Source: Echinarachnius parma (lineage: Eukaryota; Echinodermata; Echinoidea; Clypeasteroida; Echinarachniidae). From it: DNA of 64,000 bases. The stretch spans positions 32,328 to 96,327 of the forward strand of contig JBAMJV010008274.1 of assembly GCA_037951105.1 (NCBI GenBank), written 5' to 3'. Made by a program: the position numbers and the translations under genes. Position 1 is the stretch's first letter. Each line of letters begins with the position of its first letter. Positions 34,401 to 49,400 of the stretch are shown here, in pieces. The notes beneath the pieces are model-generated. The model did no database searches and had not been told where the DNA came from. It saw only the letters and a list, made by a program, of their open reading frames with translations.

Positions 34401-37400
34401 ATAGTAACCAAAACATGCACCATACAATTATAAACAAATATTTTAACCACACAATGCTCGACATGTATAACAAATTACAAACGACTAAGGAAAAAAACAT
34501 GTTTTCATAAAAAAAAGAGCTGTTTAAACACAAGAGGGCGTTCTATAAAAATGGATTGGTTTCAACGGTTTGCTACACAAAATGGCGCATGTGATGTTTT
34601 GTACAAATTATGAGTAGATAGAGGGATTATCATCAACTATTTTGATACCCTCTTTTGTACATTTTAGAAAAGATGTAAGCAATTTTGTTTTCTTATATTG
34701 ATCTTAAATTTATCCCGATTAAAAATATAAAGCGATATTCGACCTGTTTCTGAACCGATTTCAATCCAATAAAGTTTATTCTGTCATTACAAGTATATGT
34801 TTTTTTTTTAACTGAGACTCAGTTGTTCCTTACCTCACCAAAAATGTGCTTAATAGACCATCCATTAATAGACATAGGAAACTTTACCAGTATAATAAGA
34901 GAAATAATCACATACACGTTTTTCTCTTCATTCAATCCATTAAATTTGTTTTATTGTATGATTGTTTTATTCAGATTGTATAGCGGTCAAGAAATAAATG
35001 AAAATTAAAAAAAATAAAACAGAAAATGTGGAAGAAGTGATCGGAAGTAAGGAAGGGGGCACATTTTGACCCTGCGAGCTTTATAGGTCTAATTATGTAG
35101 TGCCAGTCCGCACAAATCCGCAAAGATACAGAAGTGTGATACAATTGACATTTTTGTCACTGATATTTTTACCAGCGGCAATTTTACCTCTGACATTTTT
35201 TCCACTCACATTTTTACCTCTGACATTTTTTCCACTCACATATAATTTACATATGGCCTTTTAACATACAGCCGTTTGGGATGCCATCCTTTATAAATAA
35301 CTACATTGAGTAATGAGTGCAACTTTTTCGGAGCCAAGAACACCCGGTCCCCATTTGTGAGTAGATTCTATTTCACGACGGTAGAAAACGCGAGGAGGTG
35401 TTTAGTCAAACCAGAACTTTTCAATTAACTTTCGCCTGACCGGGACGGAGGTAAAGTACACAATTATTAGAAACATGTGTTACTTTATATTATACTTAAC
35501 ATAATACTTAACTCGTAGTCGTAATTATTGTTGGAGCAACGAATACTCCACAAATTGTCAACTTACAATTTGTACAGATTTAAGACCAAGCGCCTTAAAT
35601 GATGAGTTTCCTTCCTAAAAACAAGCCGATAGGCAAATGGTGTGGTTTGCGCCAAGCGCATATCCTTTTTATTCGATACTCATTTGTCTACCATCATTAA
35701 AGCTAAATTCGAATACTATGGACGATTGAGTATCCGAATTCGAATACTCTTGACGACGATCGGAAAGAGTTTCGAAACGCATACATCTAATCTGAAATGT
35801 CTCAACAATTATGCACATATTTCAAAGGTCAAACCAATTGTATTATTACGCTACCATATGCCAAGCAACAAGATACAAGAGAAGTGTAGAAGCTGCATGT
35901 GATTTGGGTTGAATTGCATGAGTCAAAGGATTATTTTAAACGAAGTTGATACAATATGCATAACAGAGACTTGCCTGAAAAAGGGGCATTCTCGTACAGT
36001 CTAAAAAATGTTTTTCATGATATTTCCTATAAGTTGTGCTAACGTACATATTCATCTCAATTGCTTCTTCACAGAAACTTCAGGAATACGCTCAACTACC
36101 CATGGTGAGATTATCCAAATATCTTGATCCAATCAAACACTCGAGGTAAAAGTCTACCAAATAATAAGATAAATGGACTGTTTTCAGGTACGATTTAATT
36201 ATGTATTAACATTTTCATTATTGCTCATTAAGGTGTCAGTAAATGTGATTAAAATACTTCAGTATACATGAATTAGGCTAGGTCCTAGCTGCCGTGTTTA
36301 ACAAATGACATGTACACAACTTTGGTCTTATGACTTCAATACTTTTCGTATAAAGTTCAAAGACTAATGATGAATTTAAAAATTATTGGTGGACTATTTC
36401 GAAAACAATCAAGGATTTCTACTTAAATTTGTTTACTGCAAATGTCTAATTTGTTCTTCTTAAGTCAAAGTGGTTGTAATGCCTATCACCTGTAGCAAAA
36501 CGTGAGAACTGTCACAAGCCTTAAATCAGTTTGTAACGATACATTGCAAAAATCGCCCAAGTCTTTAAAACATAAGTGTTTTGAAAAATATTCTGATGAA
36601 AGTTATATTTTCTTCTTCGTCTTCATCTCTATTTTACAAATTGTACACATGTATTAGTATTCTTTTATGTTGTGTAGTTTTTTGGGGGATTAGCATTATT
36701 AAGATAAATGGATAATTTTCATAATAAAACAAAAAATCATAGGTCATTTTCTATCTAGAAAAAATGTGCTGCACATACAAATAAGTATTGGAAATGGATT
36801 TCTTTATCCAAAATACTCTATAATAATGTATTCATCACTTTTGTACTATTCCAAGATATAAACTGACCTCTCTATGCATATGATCTAATTATATTATAAT
36901 GCTAATAACAAACCAATGTCAATGTTGACAAGGTGGGAACAACGCTGAATTGTATGAATACTTAAAAAAACATCGGACATATTAACATTTACAGGCCCTA
37001 TACATATATACAAGACTAAATAGTGCCAATTTGTACAGATAAAGCTACCTTTAATGATATAACATACACTTATGTCTTTAAAACACGTTATTGCATGTCA
37101 AGGTGTATTTAGTCAAAATAATTATGAATTATCACACGTTTCTTTATTATCTGTTTTGGTTTTTAGCACGTGTTCTCGCAATTATCACACATTGTACAAA
37201 ATGTCTTTCGGGTACATAATTTAATAAAAATTATATAGTTGAGAAAAGAAAAACATCTTAGGAGAATGTTAATTAACAAACATTATAACATTCACATATA
37301 ATTCCGTTTAACCAGACATAATTATTCTATACAAATGGTGCAGGCTAAGTATTTTTAAACGCCCATTTCATTCAGTCGATTGTCAACCTACCCGTCTGGA

Positions 37401-40400
37401 ATTGACGCTTTACAATCTGAATTGTTACCACTAAGACAGCTACGACTGATATGTATTCCTCTGACATTTGTTCCACTTACATGTTTTTGCTCTGACATTT
37501 CTTCCACTGTCACTTTTACTTCTAACATTATTTCCTCTGACATTTTATTCCACTGACAAGTTTACCTCAGACAGTTCTTCTATTTACATTATCCACTTGC
37601 ATTTTGTCCACTAACATATGTTCCACTGACAATATTTCCTACGACATTTGTTCAACTGACATTTCTTCCACTGAATGTTTTACCTCTGACATATTTTTCC
37701 TTGATATTATATTGTTCTGGTTCATAACGTTATGAATCAGAGCAAAATACCACTGATTTCCTATTGAAATAACATTTTATTTGGATGGCCATATATCAGC
37801 CAATACTTAACATATTCGATTGATTTTCAAAATTATACAATTTTGTATGCTCTTTTGGAAAATTAAAAAATAAAAGTTTTTTGATGACGTCACACTTCAC
37901 CACTTTATTAGTCGCGAGGATCTAGTGCGGGGCTTTGAAATGAGAGGGTTACTATTTACGAAAATATCCAACATTGAAAGTTAAAGTGACGCGTTGCAAA
38001 CCGATATAACAAATTTACAAATTCGAGTCGTGGGGTAGGTTGAGTCTATATCAGACAGGGTAATAGTCATGTTTTAATAATAATAACTGTTATTTATATT
38101 GCACTATTCCCGTGGGGATAATACCGATTTACACGATTATTATTACCCCGGTCCAAGGACACACTCCAATCATTCCTTTACATTAGGTGCACATTTCCCA
38201 CTCCCTAGGGAGTATTCCAGCAAGTCACCAATTAGGCGCGCACAGTGCTCATGAAACACGTTCCAATCCTTCCGGGTCCCCATTTATACACCTAGGTAGA
38301 GAGCAGCAATTGTGTATAAATTGTCTTGCTGAATGACAAACGCAGTGTGCGGGGTTCGAAATCGGGATCCCACGCATCAGAGAGCGCGCGCTCTACCAAT
38401 CCTGCCACACCACACACCACACAGCACACAGCACATATTACGCAGGTAAGTGTGTGTGTGTGTGTGGGTGGGGGGATGGATCGAGCTGGAAAGGTCACTA
38501 AAATACATTTAATGGATTAATTGTATTACCAACCAAATCAAGTATTTCATTAAATGTGAACACACTTCAAACTTTATGGATCCATAAGTGTGATACGTGA
38601 TAATGCATAAAATCACACCTATGGAAAGACCGAGCTGGGAAAATCAGGCTTGAACAAAATTAACACACTTTAGGAAACTGAAATGCTCATTTTTTTAATA
38701 GCTTAAGTAAGAGTATTTTCTAAAACATACTACTATTTCAATGCAGAATGATAAAGTAAACAAGTGAGAAATTGGTCACTCCTGTGGGCCATGTTTTGAG
38801 GGTTTTGGTGGCCAGAAAGGAGTCTGAACAACTTACATTAAGTCATGCTCTGATTAGCCTGATTAGACTCACCCCTGACAACCAGTAGATATTTAAAGAG
38901 ATGGAAAAAACAAATAGACATGATATGTCTTGGGTCTCACCTTGTCTTTGTGATGCGATTATCCTGCATGACACAGACATCTCCCTCTAGGTACACTCTA
39001 ATAGACATATTTGGTAAAATGTTACCCATTATTTACCCATCATGCTGTTAGTTATGTACCCAACCAACTATTAGGTATCAACTTTACCCATCCATAACCT
39101 GCCGTTTTGTTGGGCATCTTCAATTACCAATCCATTGACCCACATGTTTTACGCCTATGTATATAAGCTGCTAAAGTGTTTCCCAGCGAATGTATATTAT
39201 GATATTCAGCCAAGATTACCCAAAATTAGTTAGTAAAGTCAGTTTGGTCAAATTAGTTTAGCAAAATAAGTTAGCTAAAGATAGTTTTAAATGCTAAAAC
39301 ACTATTTTGTTATTATCTTATCTGTGAATGACATTGTTTATTCCGTTTTGTTTTTAGTTAACATAATGTCATTTCACATTTGGCCATAAAGTTGATGAAA
39401 TGTACTGCAAGTTTCGTGTAGAACGTTTGTTGGTTCGATGCTGCATTTCATAAATATTAAGTGATATAATACCGGCCAAATATTTCGTTTTTATCACTGT
39501 TTTCTAATGCATGAAAACCCCCGGTTTTTGTCCTGGCACAGATAGAGTTAGGGGACCACCAGGCAAAGATATTAGTACGTTTGTGTGATATTAAATATAT
39601 GTCCAACACTTTTCAATGGGTTGTGTAATTCATAAACAATGTAATTAATTACGACCACTTACGGAACCAATATGGCCGCATGGTTCCGTATGCGCCAAAC
39701 GTCTGCGAGTGCGTCAATCCTATTCACGCGTACGATAGGAGACAATATAATCACTGACAATGCGTGCGTCCTAGACAAAAAGTAGTCTTCGCCTACAGAC
39801 CCTTTGACCAAATGCTTTAGTTTTCAGCTGCGATAGCCCATTGTCTGGTCCCCTGCAGTATAGGGCTCCATTTTTCTCAGATGTTTCATACTGACTTTTC
39901 TTAATCTTACACTATTTTCACTTATATGTTTACTTCTGACATTAAAGGGGTAGTTAAGTTTTGGTTATATAGGGGGCGCTGCACAACACAATTTGTGGGT
40001 AATGAAAACTGATTGTCGAATTTGAAAGAGCATGCATTTATAATGGCATAATACATTTTATTTGGTAAAAATCGGGTTCAGAAAGTCGGCTGAATTCAGA
40101 ATAACTTAGTTATGGTCGATGATTCAGATAATACAAAAAGGAACCCAATTTACACTATTTGTTCAAATACTTTTTTAAAAGCGGTTGATAAATAGTGTGA
40201 TGATGATCTCTCTATTCATAATCCATAATTCAACTAAAACACATGCATAATTTTGTATGAAAAATGGTTCAAACCAATACTTTTTTCAGAGAGAGAGCCA
40301 TCTTGTGTTTTAATGGCTCTTTTTTAATGATAACACGCATTTTAATTAGTAGTTTGTAATTTTGTATACCTTTTGAGCATGGTGGAGTTATAACTATTAG

Positions 40401-43400
40401 TTTGTAATGTTACTTAGCATGTTTGGGTTACTAAAGTTCAGCCTTACCAAAACTGTACTACCCCTTTAACAAACGAGTTAACGTCTGACAGTTTTTGTTC
40501 CACTCATATTTTCATCTCTGACATGTTTTGCAGTTAGGTTGACTTCCTGGCAAACGTAGTCATGTTAACTAACCCGCTCATTGAAACGGAAAATCTATCC
40601 CAAGATTATTGGTCTTCTTTTATCTTTGTATGCAGGGGAACACCTTACTGTTAATCAGATTGACGCTAATAAGATACAACTTTGTGTAAATAGTCCAGGG
40701 CACGGCAATGTTATTGCAAAGATAGCGGTAACATTCTCATCAAGGTATACGTGAGTTCCCGAATGGTATATTGCAAGTACTGTATTTTGGAGTGTATACA
40801 TTTCCATTCAGAATGTAAACAAATTAAATGATCTGGTAGCATTGTCAAAGTTCATAAAACCTGATTATAGTTGTAGGGGTTCTTACATACCTCGTTGTTC
40901 TTGTACACCGTTAGTGCAATGTGTTAGTAACAATCACTGTGAACGTTCAGTAACCAGTAATACAGATAATGACATTTTATTACTACGGGTTTCCCACAAA
41001 TTACGAAATTTAGATGATATCATATCACAGAAGTACAAATGATAATAACCCTTGTTATTTTTTACTCATGTCAGCCAAAATACTATATATCTTTGATATA
41101 CAGTTATTATTGCCCATGGATGCTTTAGCTAAATCACTTTGCGTTGTTAAGAATAGAGGCAAACTGTTATAAGGTCACGTGTCAATGTAGAGTATGTATC
41201 TCAGCCTAAACTCGGGGAGAATATATACAATTTTTAGCCAACCTCTTATTGTAACACTTTGAGAGAGATTGTTACATGTTTTTGTATTTTATTGATCAAG
41301 TTGGGAACAATTTGAGAGATCGTAGCCGACTGACATACTTTCACTTGAATTGTAATTCTTCACTCGTGTGTATTTATATTGTCTAGCACAACTATTTAGT
41401 GAGGTTTTTTCAAAGGCTGAACTTAATGTATGTTATACTTTAAAGGGACTGCCCCTCTTTACCACAAATGCCAAAATGCTTCAAATTTGGTACAGATCTG
41501 TATAATACTTGTATTATGCTGCGTATGAAATTTCATAGCCGTAGGTGCCATCAATCATAGCGATCACTGCTGTTGTGCAGATCTCTCTCGTTGATGGCGC
41601 TAAATATTATGGGTGGTGGGATTTATTAGAGGTGATGCGACCACTGACCTGCATCACATTCATACCACATACACTATCGAACGTAGAGGGAGCTAGACAG
41701 ATTATTGTGAGGTTCGGTTATTAAACCGTCGTCCAACATTTTATTAATCTATAGGTAATAACAAAAATCATAACTTTCATCAAAATACATTGTCAATTCC
41801 TAATCTTTTCAGAATAATTTTTTTTTAAATCATGATCTATAATATTTGAGGTTACTATGGCAACTTATATTTTTTGGCTTGCAAAGGAGGGGCTGTCCCT
41901 TTAAGAGAGAGTGTTATACATGTATTTTTTGAATATCAACATTAGGAACAGTTTAAGAGATACAACATAAAAGATGTCTTGGTTCATAAAGCAACTCGTT
42001 TACTTTGATATTAATACATTACTAATACTATGATTGTATTATATCCATAACTGTAATGAATCATTTCATGTCTTCAACCAAAAGTCGTAATACAGTCAAA
42101 CCTGCTAATGCGACCACCTGTTTATTGCGACCCCCTGCCCATAACGACCTCTCTCTGCTCCCCCCGTAATATGTGTTAAGCGGACTCATAAACAAAGAGT
42201 GTTTGTGCCCTTCAGTACCTGATGTTGATACAAAAATGCAACAAAGGCACTTCACTCAACATCACAGCATAATTTGACCAGATCCGACCAGAAATTAAAA
42301 AATGGCCGTCAACATGTCTAATGCGTTCACCTGTTTATAGCGACCATTTTTCGCCGGTCCCTTGAGCGGTCGCTATAGACAGATTTGACTGTATTTACGT
42401 TCATATTAATTTTAGTCTAAGCAGACATGTTATTCTCTATAGCTTGATTGGTACCGCTTTTTGTATATTTGTTCCAAAACGATTATCAATAATATGTTCT
42501 AAAATATATTTAAAATACATATTTACGTGTTTGTTTTTCCAGTGAAATAGCACCGACCGTAGAAATTGGTCCCGACCCCCAGCCCGGTAAGTATAGATTT
42601 TTGTAAAGGAAAATATGAGACTCTTCGACATCGAGCTAGCTAAGACAGGTCCAAGTGCGAAGGTACCAATTAATTAGTGTCCAATCTCGGACTACGACCA
42701 CAACGATGAGACTAGGAAGAGTTCTGGAGTAGATACATCACACAAGGTGTGTCAACAAGGTGTGTGAAACCAAGATTATATTGAGAAAATTGCTCGGCTT
42801 TCGTGTAAATAAAAAACTCGCAACCGGTACCGAAAATTTTCCGGCGCTGCCTACAAGACTGGCAACGCACCCGCGTCAAGAAAAAGCGTCGAAAGTGTAT
42901 TATTTCCAGCTATACGGCGTCGTCGACGTTTTCCTTACAAAGGGGTATTTTTCAGCACTCATTAGAACAAAACCACAAAAAGGGTAACTTTTGGGGTGCA
43001 CGTCATCGACGTTTCCCTTAGAAAGGGTCTGTTTTCAGCACTCGTTAGAAAAAAAATCCACAAAAAGGGAGGTCTGTGAAGTTAGTTCCTTATTCGTTTT
43101 TCCTTATTCATTTACTTATTCAATGTAAAGTTAGTTCCTTATTCATTTCATTATTCAATTATTACCCTAAAAGGATGGCGATTGATCGGCGGCCACTTTA
43201 AAGAAGCCACTGGCACTATGACCTTGACCTTGACCCCTCAAGGTCATATGGAAAAAATAGTCAAAAACGAGATTTTTTGTTTAAGTCCCCGATCGTACGG
43301 ATTTTGGGTCCCCTGCCTGGCGCCCACCCTTGTTCAAAAGCACCTCGACCTTCATCTTGACCCCTCAAGGTCATAGGTCAAATTGGGGTCAAAAATGAAT

Positions 43401-46400
43401 AGTACACTTTGAGGACTCTTAAAGGGCAATGAAACTATGGCTTTCGGCTATTATTATCATTTAGAGGGTGAACAGACATTCTATTTGATACATAACTTGG
43501 CAATTTTGGCCTCCTGGATCCCATGAAATCCTTTGAAAACATTTTACTCATTCTTACGGCGGCAAAAGGTGATGGGAGCGGCCATGTTCTTGTAATTGCC
43601 CGACATGCTTTGCAAACTATGACGAGTGTGCTACGGGCCGAACAAAAAGCTTTTCACTGATGTACAGGTTCGTCAAAGCATATACAAGTATTCAGACAAT
43701 GGTTTCTATAGAAGCTATTGAAATGCATTAGTAATAGTGCATATCACTGACCATAAGTCCGCACACACCTAATAATGGCGGCCTCCAGTGTTCGCATGAA
43801 TAGTGGTAAACCCGATAGAGTTTTCACATATTTCTCCCAAAGCAGAAATCTGAGTCGGAGTTATGTTATATATAATAAAAAAGGCATATTACGATATATC
43901 AAGTAGGATAAAATCTATTATTGAGTTGCATTGCCCTTTAAAGATCGCGAATCTGCTAAATGTTGGTACAATTGACCTGCGGTCACTTCAAAGAAGCCAT
44001 TGACACTATGACCTTGACCTTGACCCCTCAAGGTCATATGGAAAAATTGGTCAAAAACGATATTTTTGTTTTTAAAGTCCCCGATCGTCCGGATTTGGGG
44101 TCCCAGGCCTGCCTGGCGCCGACCCTTCCGAGTTCAAAACCACCTCGACCTTCATCTTGACCCCTCAAGGTCATAGGTCAAATTGGGTTCAAAAATGAAT
44201 AGTACACTTTCAGGACTCTTAAAGGTCGCGAATCTGCTAAATGTTGGTACAATTGATCGGCGGTCACTTCAAAGGAGCCATTGACAGTATGACCTTGACC
44301 TTGACCCCTCAAGGTCATATGGAAAAATTGGTCAAAAACGAGTATTATTTTTTAAGTCCCCGATCGTCCGGATTTTGGGTCCCCTGCCTGGCGCCCACCC
44401 TTCCAAGTTCAAAAACTCCTCGACCTTTATCTTGACCCCTCAAGGTCATAGGTCAAATTGGGGTCAAAAATGAATAGTACACTTTCAGGACTCTTAAAGG
44501 TCGCGAATCTGCTAAATGTTGGTACAATTGATCGGCGGTCACTTCAAAGAAGCCATTGACACTATGACCTTGACCTTGACCACTCAAGGTCATATGGACA
44601 AATTGGTCAAAAACGAGATTTTTTTTTTTTAAAGTCCCCTATCGTCCGGATTTGGGGTCTCCTGCCTGGCGCCCACCCTTCCGAGTTCAAATTGGGGTCA
44701 AAAATGAATAGTACACTTTCAGGACTCTTAAAGGTCGCGAATCTGTAAAATGTTGGTACGATTGATCGGTGGTCACTTCAAAGAAGCCATTGACACTATG
44801 ACCTTGACCTTGACCCCTCAAGGTCATATGGAAAATTGGTCAAAAAACGAGATTTTTTTTTAAGTCCCCGATCGTCCGGATTTTGGGTCCCCTGCCTGGC
44901 GCCCACCCTTCCGAGTTCAAAACCACCTCGACCTTCATCTTGACCCCTCAAAACTCTTTTTTGATCAATTTTTCCATATGACCTTGATGGGTCAAGGTCA
45001 AGGTCGTATTGTCAATGGCTTCCTTGAAGTGACCGCCGATCAATCAGATTCTCGACCTTTAAGAGTCCTGAAAGTGTACTATTCATTTTTGACCCCAATT
45101 TGAAATATGACCTTGAGGGGTCAAAATGAAGGTCGAGGTGTTTTTGAACTCGGAAGGGTGGGCGCCAGGCAGGGGACCCAAAATCCGGACGATCGGGGAC
45201 TTTTACAACAACAAAAAATCTCGTTTTTGACCAATTTGTCCATATGACCTTGAGGGGTCAAGGTCAAGGTCATAGTGTCAATGGCTTCTTTGAAGTGACC
45301 GCCGATCAACTGTACCAACATTTAGCAGATTCGCGACCTTTAAGAGTCCTGAAAGTGTACTATTCATTTTTGACCCCAATTTGACCTATGACCTTGAGGG
45401 GTCAAGATGAAAGTCAAGGTGGTTTTGAACTCGGAAGGGTGGGCGCTAGGCAGGGGACCCCAAATCCGGACGATCGGGGACTTTTAAGAAAAAAATCTCG
45501 TTTTTGGCCAATTTTTCCATATGACCTTGAGGGGTCAAGGTCAATGTCATAGTGTCAATGGCTTCTTTGAAGTGACCGCCGATCAATTGTACCAACATTT
45601 TACAGATTCGCGACCTTTAAAAGTCCTGAAAGTGTACTATTCATTTTTGACCCCAATTTGACCTATGACCTTGAGGGTCAAGATGAAGGTCGAGGTGTTT
45701 TTGAACTCGGAAGGGTGGGCGCCAGGCAGGGGACTCAAAATCCGGACGATCGGGGGCTTTAACAAAAAAATCTCGTTTTTGACCAATGTTTCCATATGAC
45801 CTTGAGGGGTCAAGGTCATAGTGCCAGTGGCTTCTTTAAAGTGGCCGCCGATCAATCGCCATCCTTTTAGGGTAATAATTGAATAAGGAAATCAATAAGG
45901 AACTAACTTCACATTGAATAAGTAAATGAATAAGGAAAAACGAATAAGGAACTAACTTCACAGACCTCAAAAAGGGAACCTTTTCAGGTGCACAAGTTTT
46001 CGACGTTGGAGTCCATTTTGGAGGTTGATGGACACGGGTGCGTAGAACTTTTGTACGAGAGTGACCCCCTGGGACCTACACCTACTTAAGCTGCCACTGA
46101 GTTGTGCGTAGGCATTTAGTCCTTATAACAATTAGGCGGATTTCGGAATTCTTGCAATGGCAATGGATGCAAATGAAAGTTCCTCCCAGTTTTCACTGAT
46201 AAGCCATACTCCCATATATTACATGGTGTACACATTGCATATTAAGACAAGCAATGACAAAATTGTGATTGTATCCCGGGCAAACATGATACAATGCCTG
46301 CTTTGGCCGCAATGGGCCGCAGATAAGATATAACTAACAAGAATAACAACTTGCTGTGTTTACGAATAACATGAAATTTACTTGAGGAATTTGAGAAAAT

Positions 46401-49400
46401 GCTATGTTTCTGCATGAGAAGCTAAACTTGTATGTACCCATGCTACTATAATGCTTCATACAATTTTGTATTTTAAGGACACAAACTTGTACGTTCTAGA
46501 ATAATAGCTCCTATTCACATCATCCTGATTTTGAGGAGGCAGTAATCATGGTAATGATCGTGAATAAAGCAGCGAGAGTTCTTTAACGTTATATGACATG
46601 GAAATTACTTTTAAATTGAATTATTGCCTATCAGGGATAATTCTTCACGTGAATCCCGATTAAAGCAATCAATTGTTTTAATGGAAAAGTCATTAAAACA
46701 AAATATCAGCTTGAACATTCATATTGGGAACGCCCACTAAAAATGTCTCCTTGGTGAAATTGTGCATGTTGCCTCATCTGTCAATCACAACTCAGTTACT
46801 TATGAGATGAATACTGCACCTTTGTCCAAACTGAGCGCGTGCTTACAACATTATCACATCTTTGAATACACTATCAATAGCTGTTACTATGTCAAACAAG
46901 CCCAACCATCATTAGGACTAGAAAAGCACTGAAAAGTGTGGGGGGGGGGGGGGTTTGGGGGTTCAACCCCCATCCCCCCCCCCTTTGACCCAACAATGAC
47001 TGTTTTGGGGTGTTTGAACCCCGCCCCTCCCCCCAACCCCCCCCCCCTCCCCCCCCCTTTGAAAATTATTACTGGTCTCGAGACCCAATTTGAGCGGTCT
47101 CGACCATCATTATTGATGGCCTCGGTCTCCTAAAGTGTGAAGAACCCTGGTCTCGGCCTCGAAAATGCCGACAAGATTTGGTCTTGACCTCGAAAATTCG
47201 GATCAGTCCTGGTCTCGGCTTCGAAAAATGTTTGTACCTCGAAACATTGGACCGGTCCTGGTCTTGGCTTCTAAAATTGTCTACGACTACCCCCCCCCCC
47301 CCCCCCCCCCCCCCCCACTGACAGGATTTTATCAACCACTGGGTCCTGGTCTAAAATAGTCTTAAATTTGGACCGGTCATGGTCTCGGTCTCGAATTTGT
47401 TTGGACCTGGCCTGGTCTCGGCTTCTAAAATTTTCTACGACTACCCCCCCCCCCCCCCCTCCCCCCACTGACAACATTTTTTCCTGGCGAAATGACCCCC
47501 CCCCCCCCCCCCTTGGAAAAATCCTGGGTACGCTACTGCTTGATTTCATTTACTTATCTTAAGTAAGCTGGCCGGTGATTGACTTGGTGTCAATACCTTA
47601 TTAGTGCTTTTCTATAGTCCTTATTTGTTAAAATTTTTTGACATAGCAACTGTTTTTGAAATTGAAAGTGTATGAGTTGATATTGTATTCAAAGATGTGA
47701 TACTATCGTGAACAGTCGCGCATCCTGGGCATATAGTAGGTCACGAGCAGAATTTTACTCTGGAGAGGTGAGGCTGAGCAAGATGAATGAAATAATTGTG
47801 TAAATGTTTACAAAATATATACAAAGCATATTCAGGCTAAACAGTTTACAAATGTTTGATGTGTACACAGATAAGCTGAAGACAACATGCATGTGCATGT
47901 CAGGGAACATTTGTGTTAATGCATTGATACAGACAGGTTTATGAATAACTAAACTGGCTATGGATCTCTTTATTGTCCCGACTTCTCATCAGTGGCTCAG
48001 CTTTAGTCCGAGCCTAAAATACAGAAATTACCAACAGCCGGTTAAACTGTTACACACATGTGAAATTTCACTAGCCCATTGATGGTATTCAAGTGCCTTC
48101 GGATTTATTCAATTGTTTATTTTCATTATCTAATCAATCCCTCTATTTCTTCTTGGATATCAGGGTAATGGGCCACTTGACGTTCTAATCAAGGTGTCAA
48201 TGGTCACCAGTAATGTAATGTCCTGGATCATCCAGGACGCAATATTACTGGTGACCGACTACACTATGACTTGAATATAAAGTGGCCATTTGTCGCGATG
48301 CCCATAAACAGAACTAGAGAAATTTATTGGATAATGGAAAGAAACAATTATAATATCTCCGTGGCACATGAATACCATCAATGGGCCAGTAAATTGTAAA
48401 TAATAATGGGCTAGTAAGGTGTAAAAAGGTTTAACGAGCTACTGGTAATTTGTGTCTTTTTAGCCCGGATTCAATTTGAGCCACTGATAGGAATTCGAGC
48501 CATTGTGTTTGGAACGCCTTGGATATAACAACATGTAGGCAAACAAGATAAATGAAACGGTGCCAAAATCCGCTCTTAGATAGTTAATATCTCACGCACA
48601 GCGTCAAAAACGTATGATATGTTAAGCATGCATACATAATGAATATAAAGTCCGTTATGAAAAGTCCGTTATCGAGCGGGTTTAACAAGAAGCAAGAAGC
48701 ATGGAAATATTGAATGCTGCACGCGTTTGAACATTGGTTTGAGGTTCTCATACTCTGGACTATTCATTTTCACCACACGATAACATTGTTTTGTATCATA
48801 TACGGGTGGTGATTAGTATTGATTAGTTTAACAACAACATTAATAGCCGACTGTTTACTACTTCCGCTTTGTCAGAATCAACAGCGTCTGTCTATAAGTA
48901 GGCCTACTAGGCTAGCTTTAATCAACTTATCATTTTGATTCATTTTGTAAATGTCACAAATTACAAAAATTATATCCGCCTCTGAAATAAAATCATGATT
49001 GCCGTATGCATATATTAGATTTTTGGCCCGTTGATAACGTGAAAACAATAATATTAAAGTAACATGAATTTAAAAACATACACAAATATAAACACTAATC
49101 CATCGAAATGAGGCGGGGTCTAAACTAAAAATGGTCTGAATAAGTATGCGTTATTGTTTAGGCCCTATAGAGGATTAATCTAATTAGTTGTTTAATATGC
49201 TACATAATTATATGTCATATTCCAATAGATCGGTAAAGTTAAAAATGTAGATCTTCATACCATAATAAAGGCCTCATCACAAGCTTTCATTTGATACTTT
49301 ATGTGAACTAAAATACCCATTTCTTTAAAACATGAATAACCGACAAGTGCAAGGTTTTGCTATAGCCGGTCACAAATGTTGGCAGTAGGATAGTTAGGTA

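Noticed and set aside
40842..41042. 66-codon plus-strand frame just after exon 3
   Set aside because: It is not flanked by compatible splice sites and its phase does not connect exon 3 to exon 4.
43182..45855. Several 60-70 codon frames with the recurring sequence MTLTLTPQGHME
   Set aside because: They are translations of the tandem TGACCTTGACC repeat in direct and inverted units, not genes.
46936..47562. Pro/Gly-rich open frames
   Set aside because: Translations of poly-C/poly-G runs.
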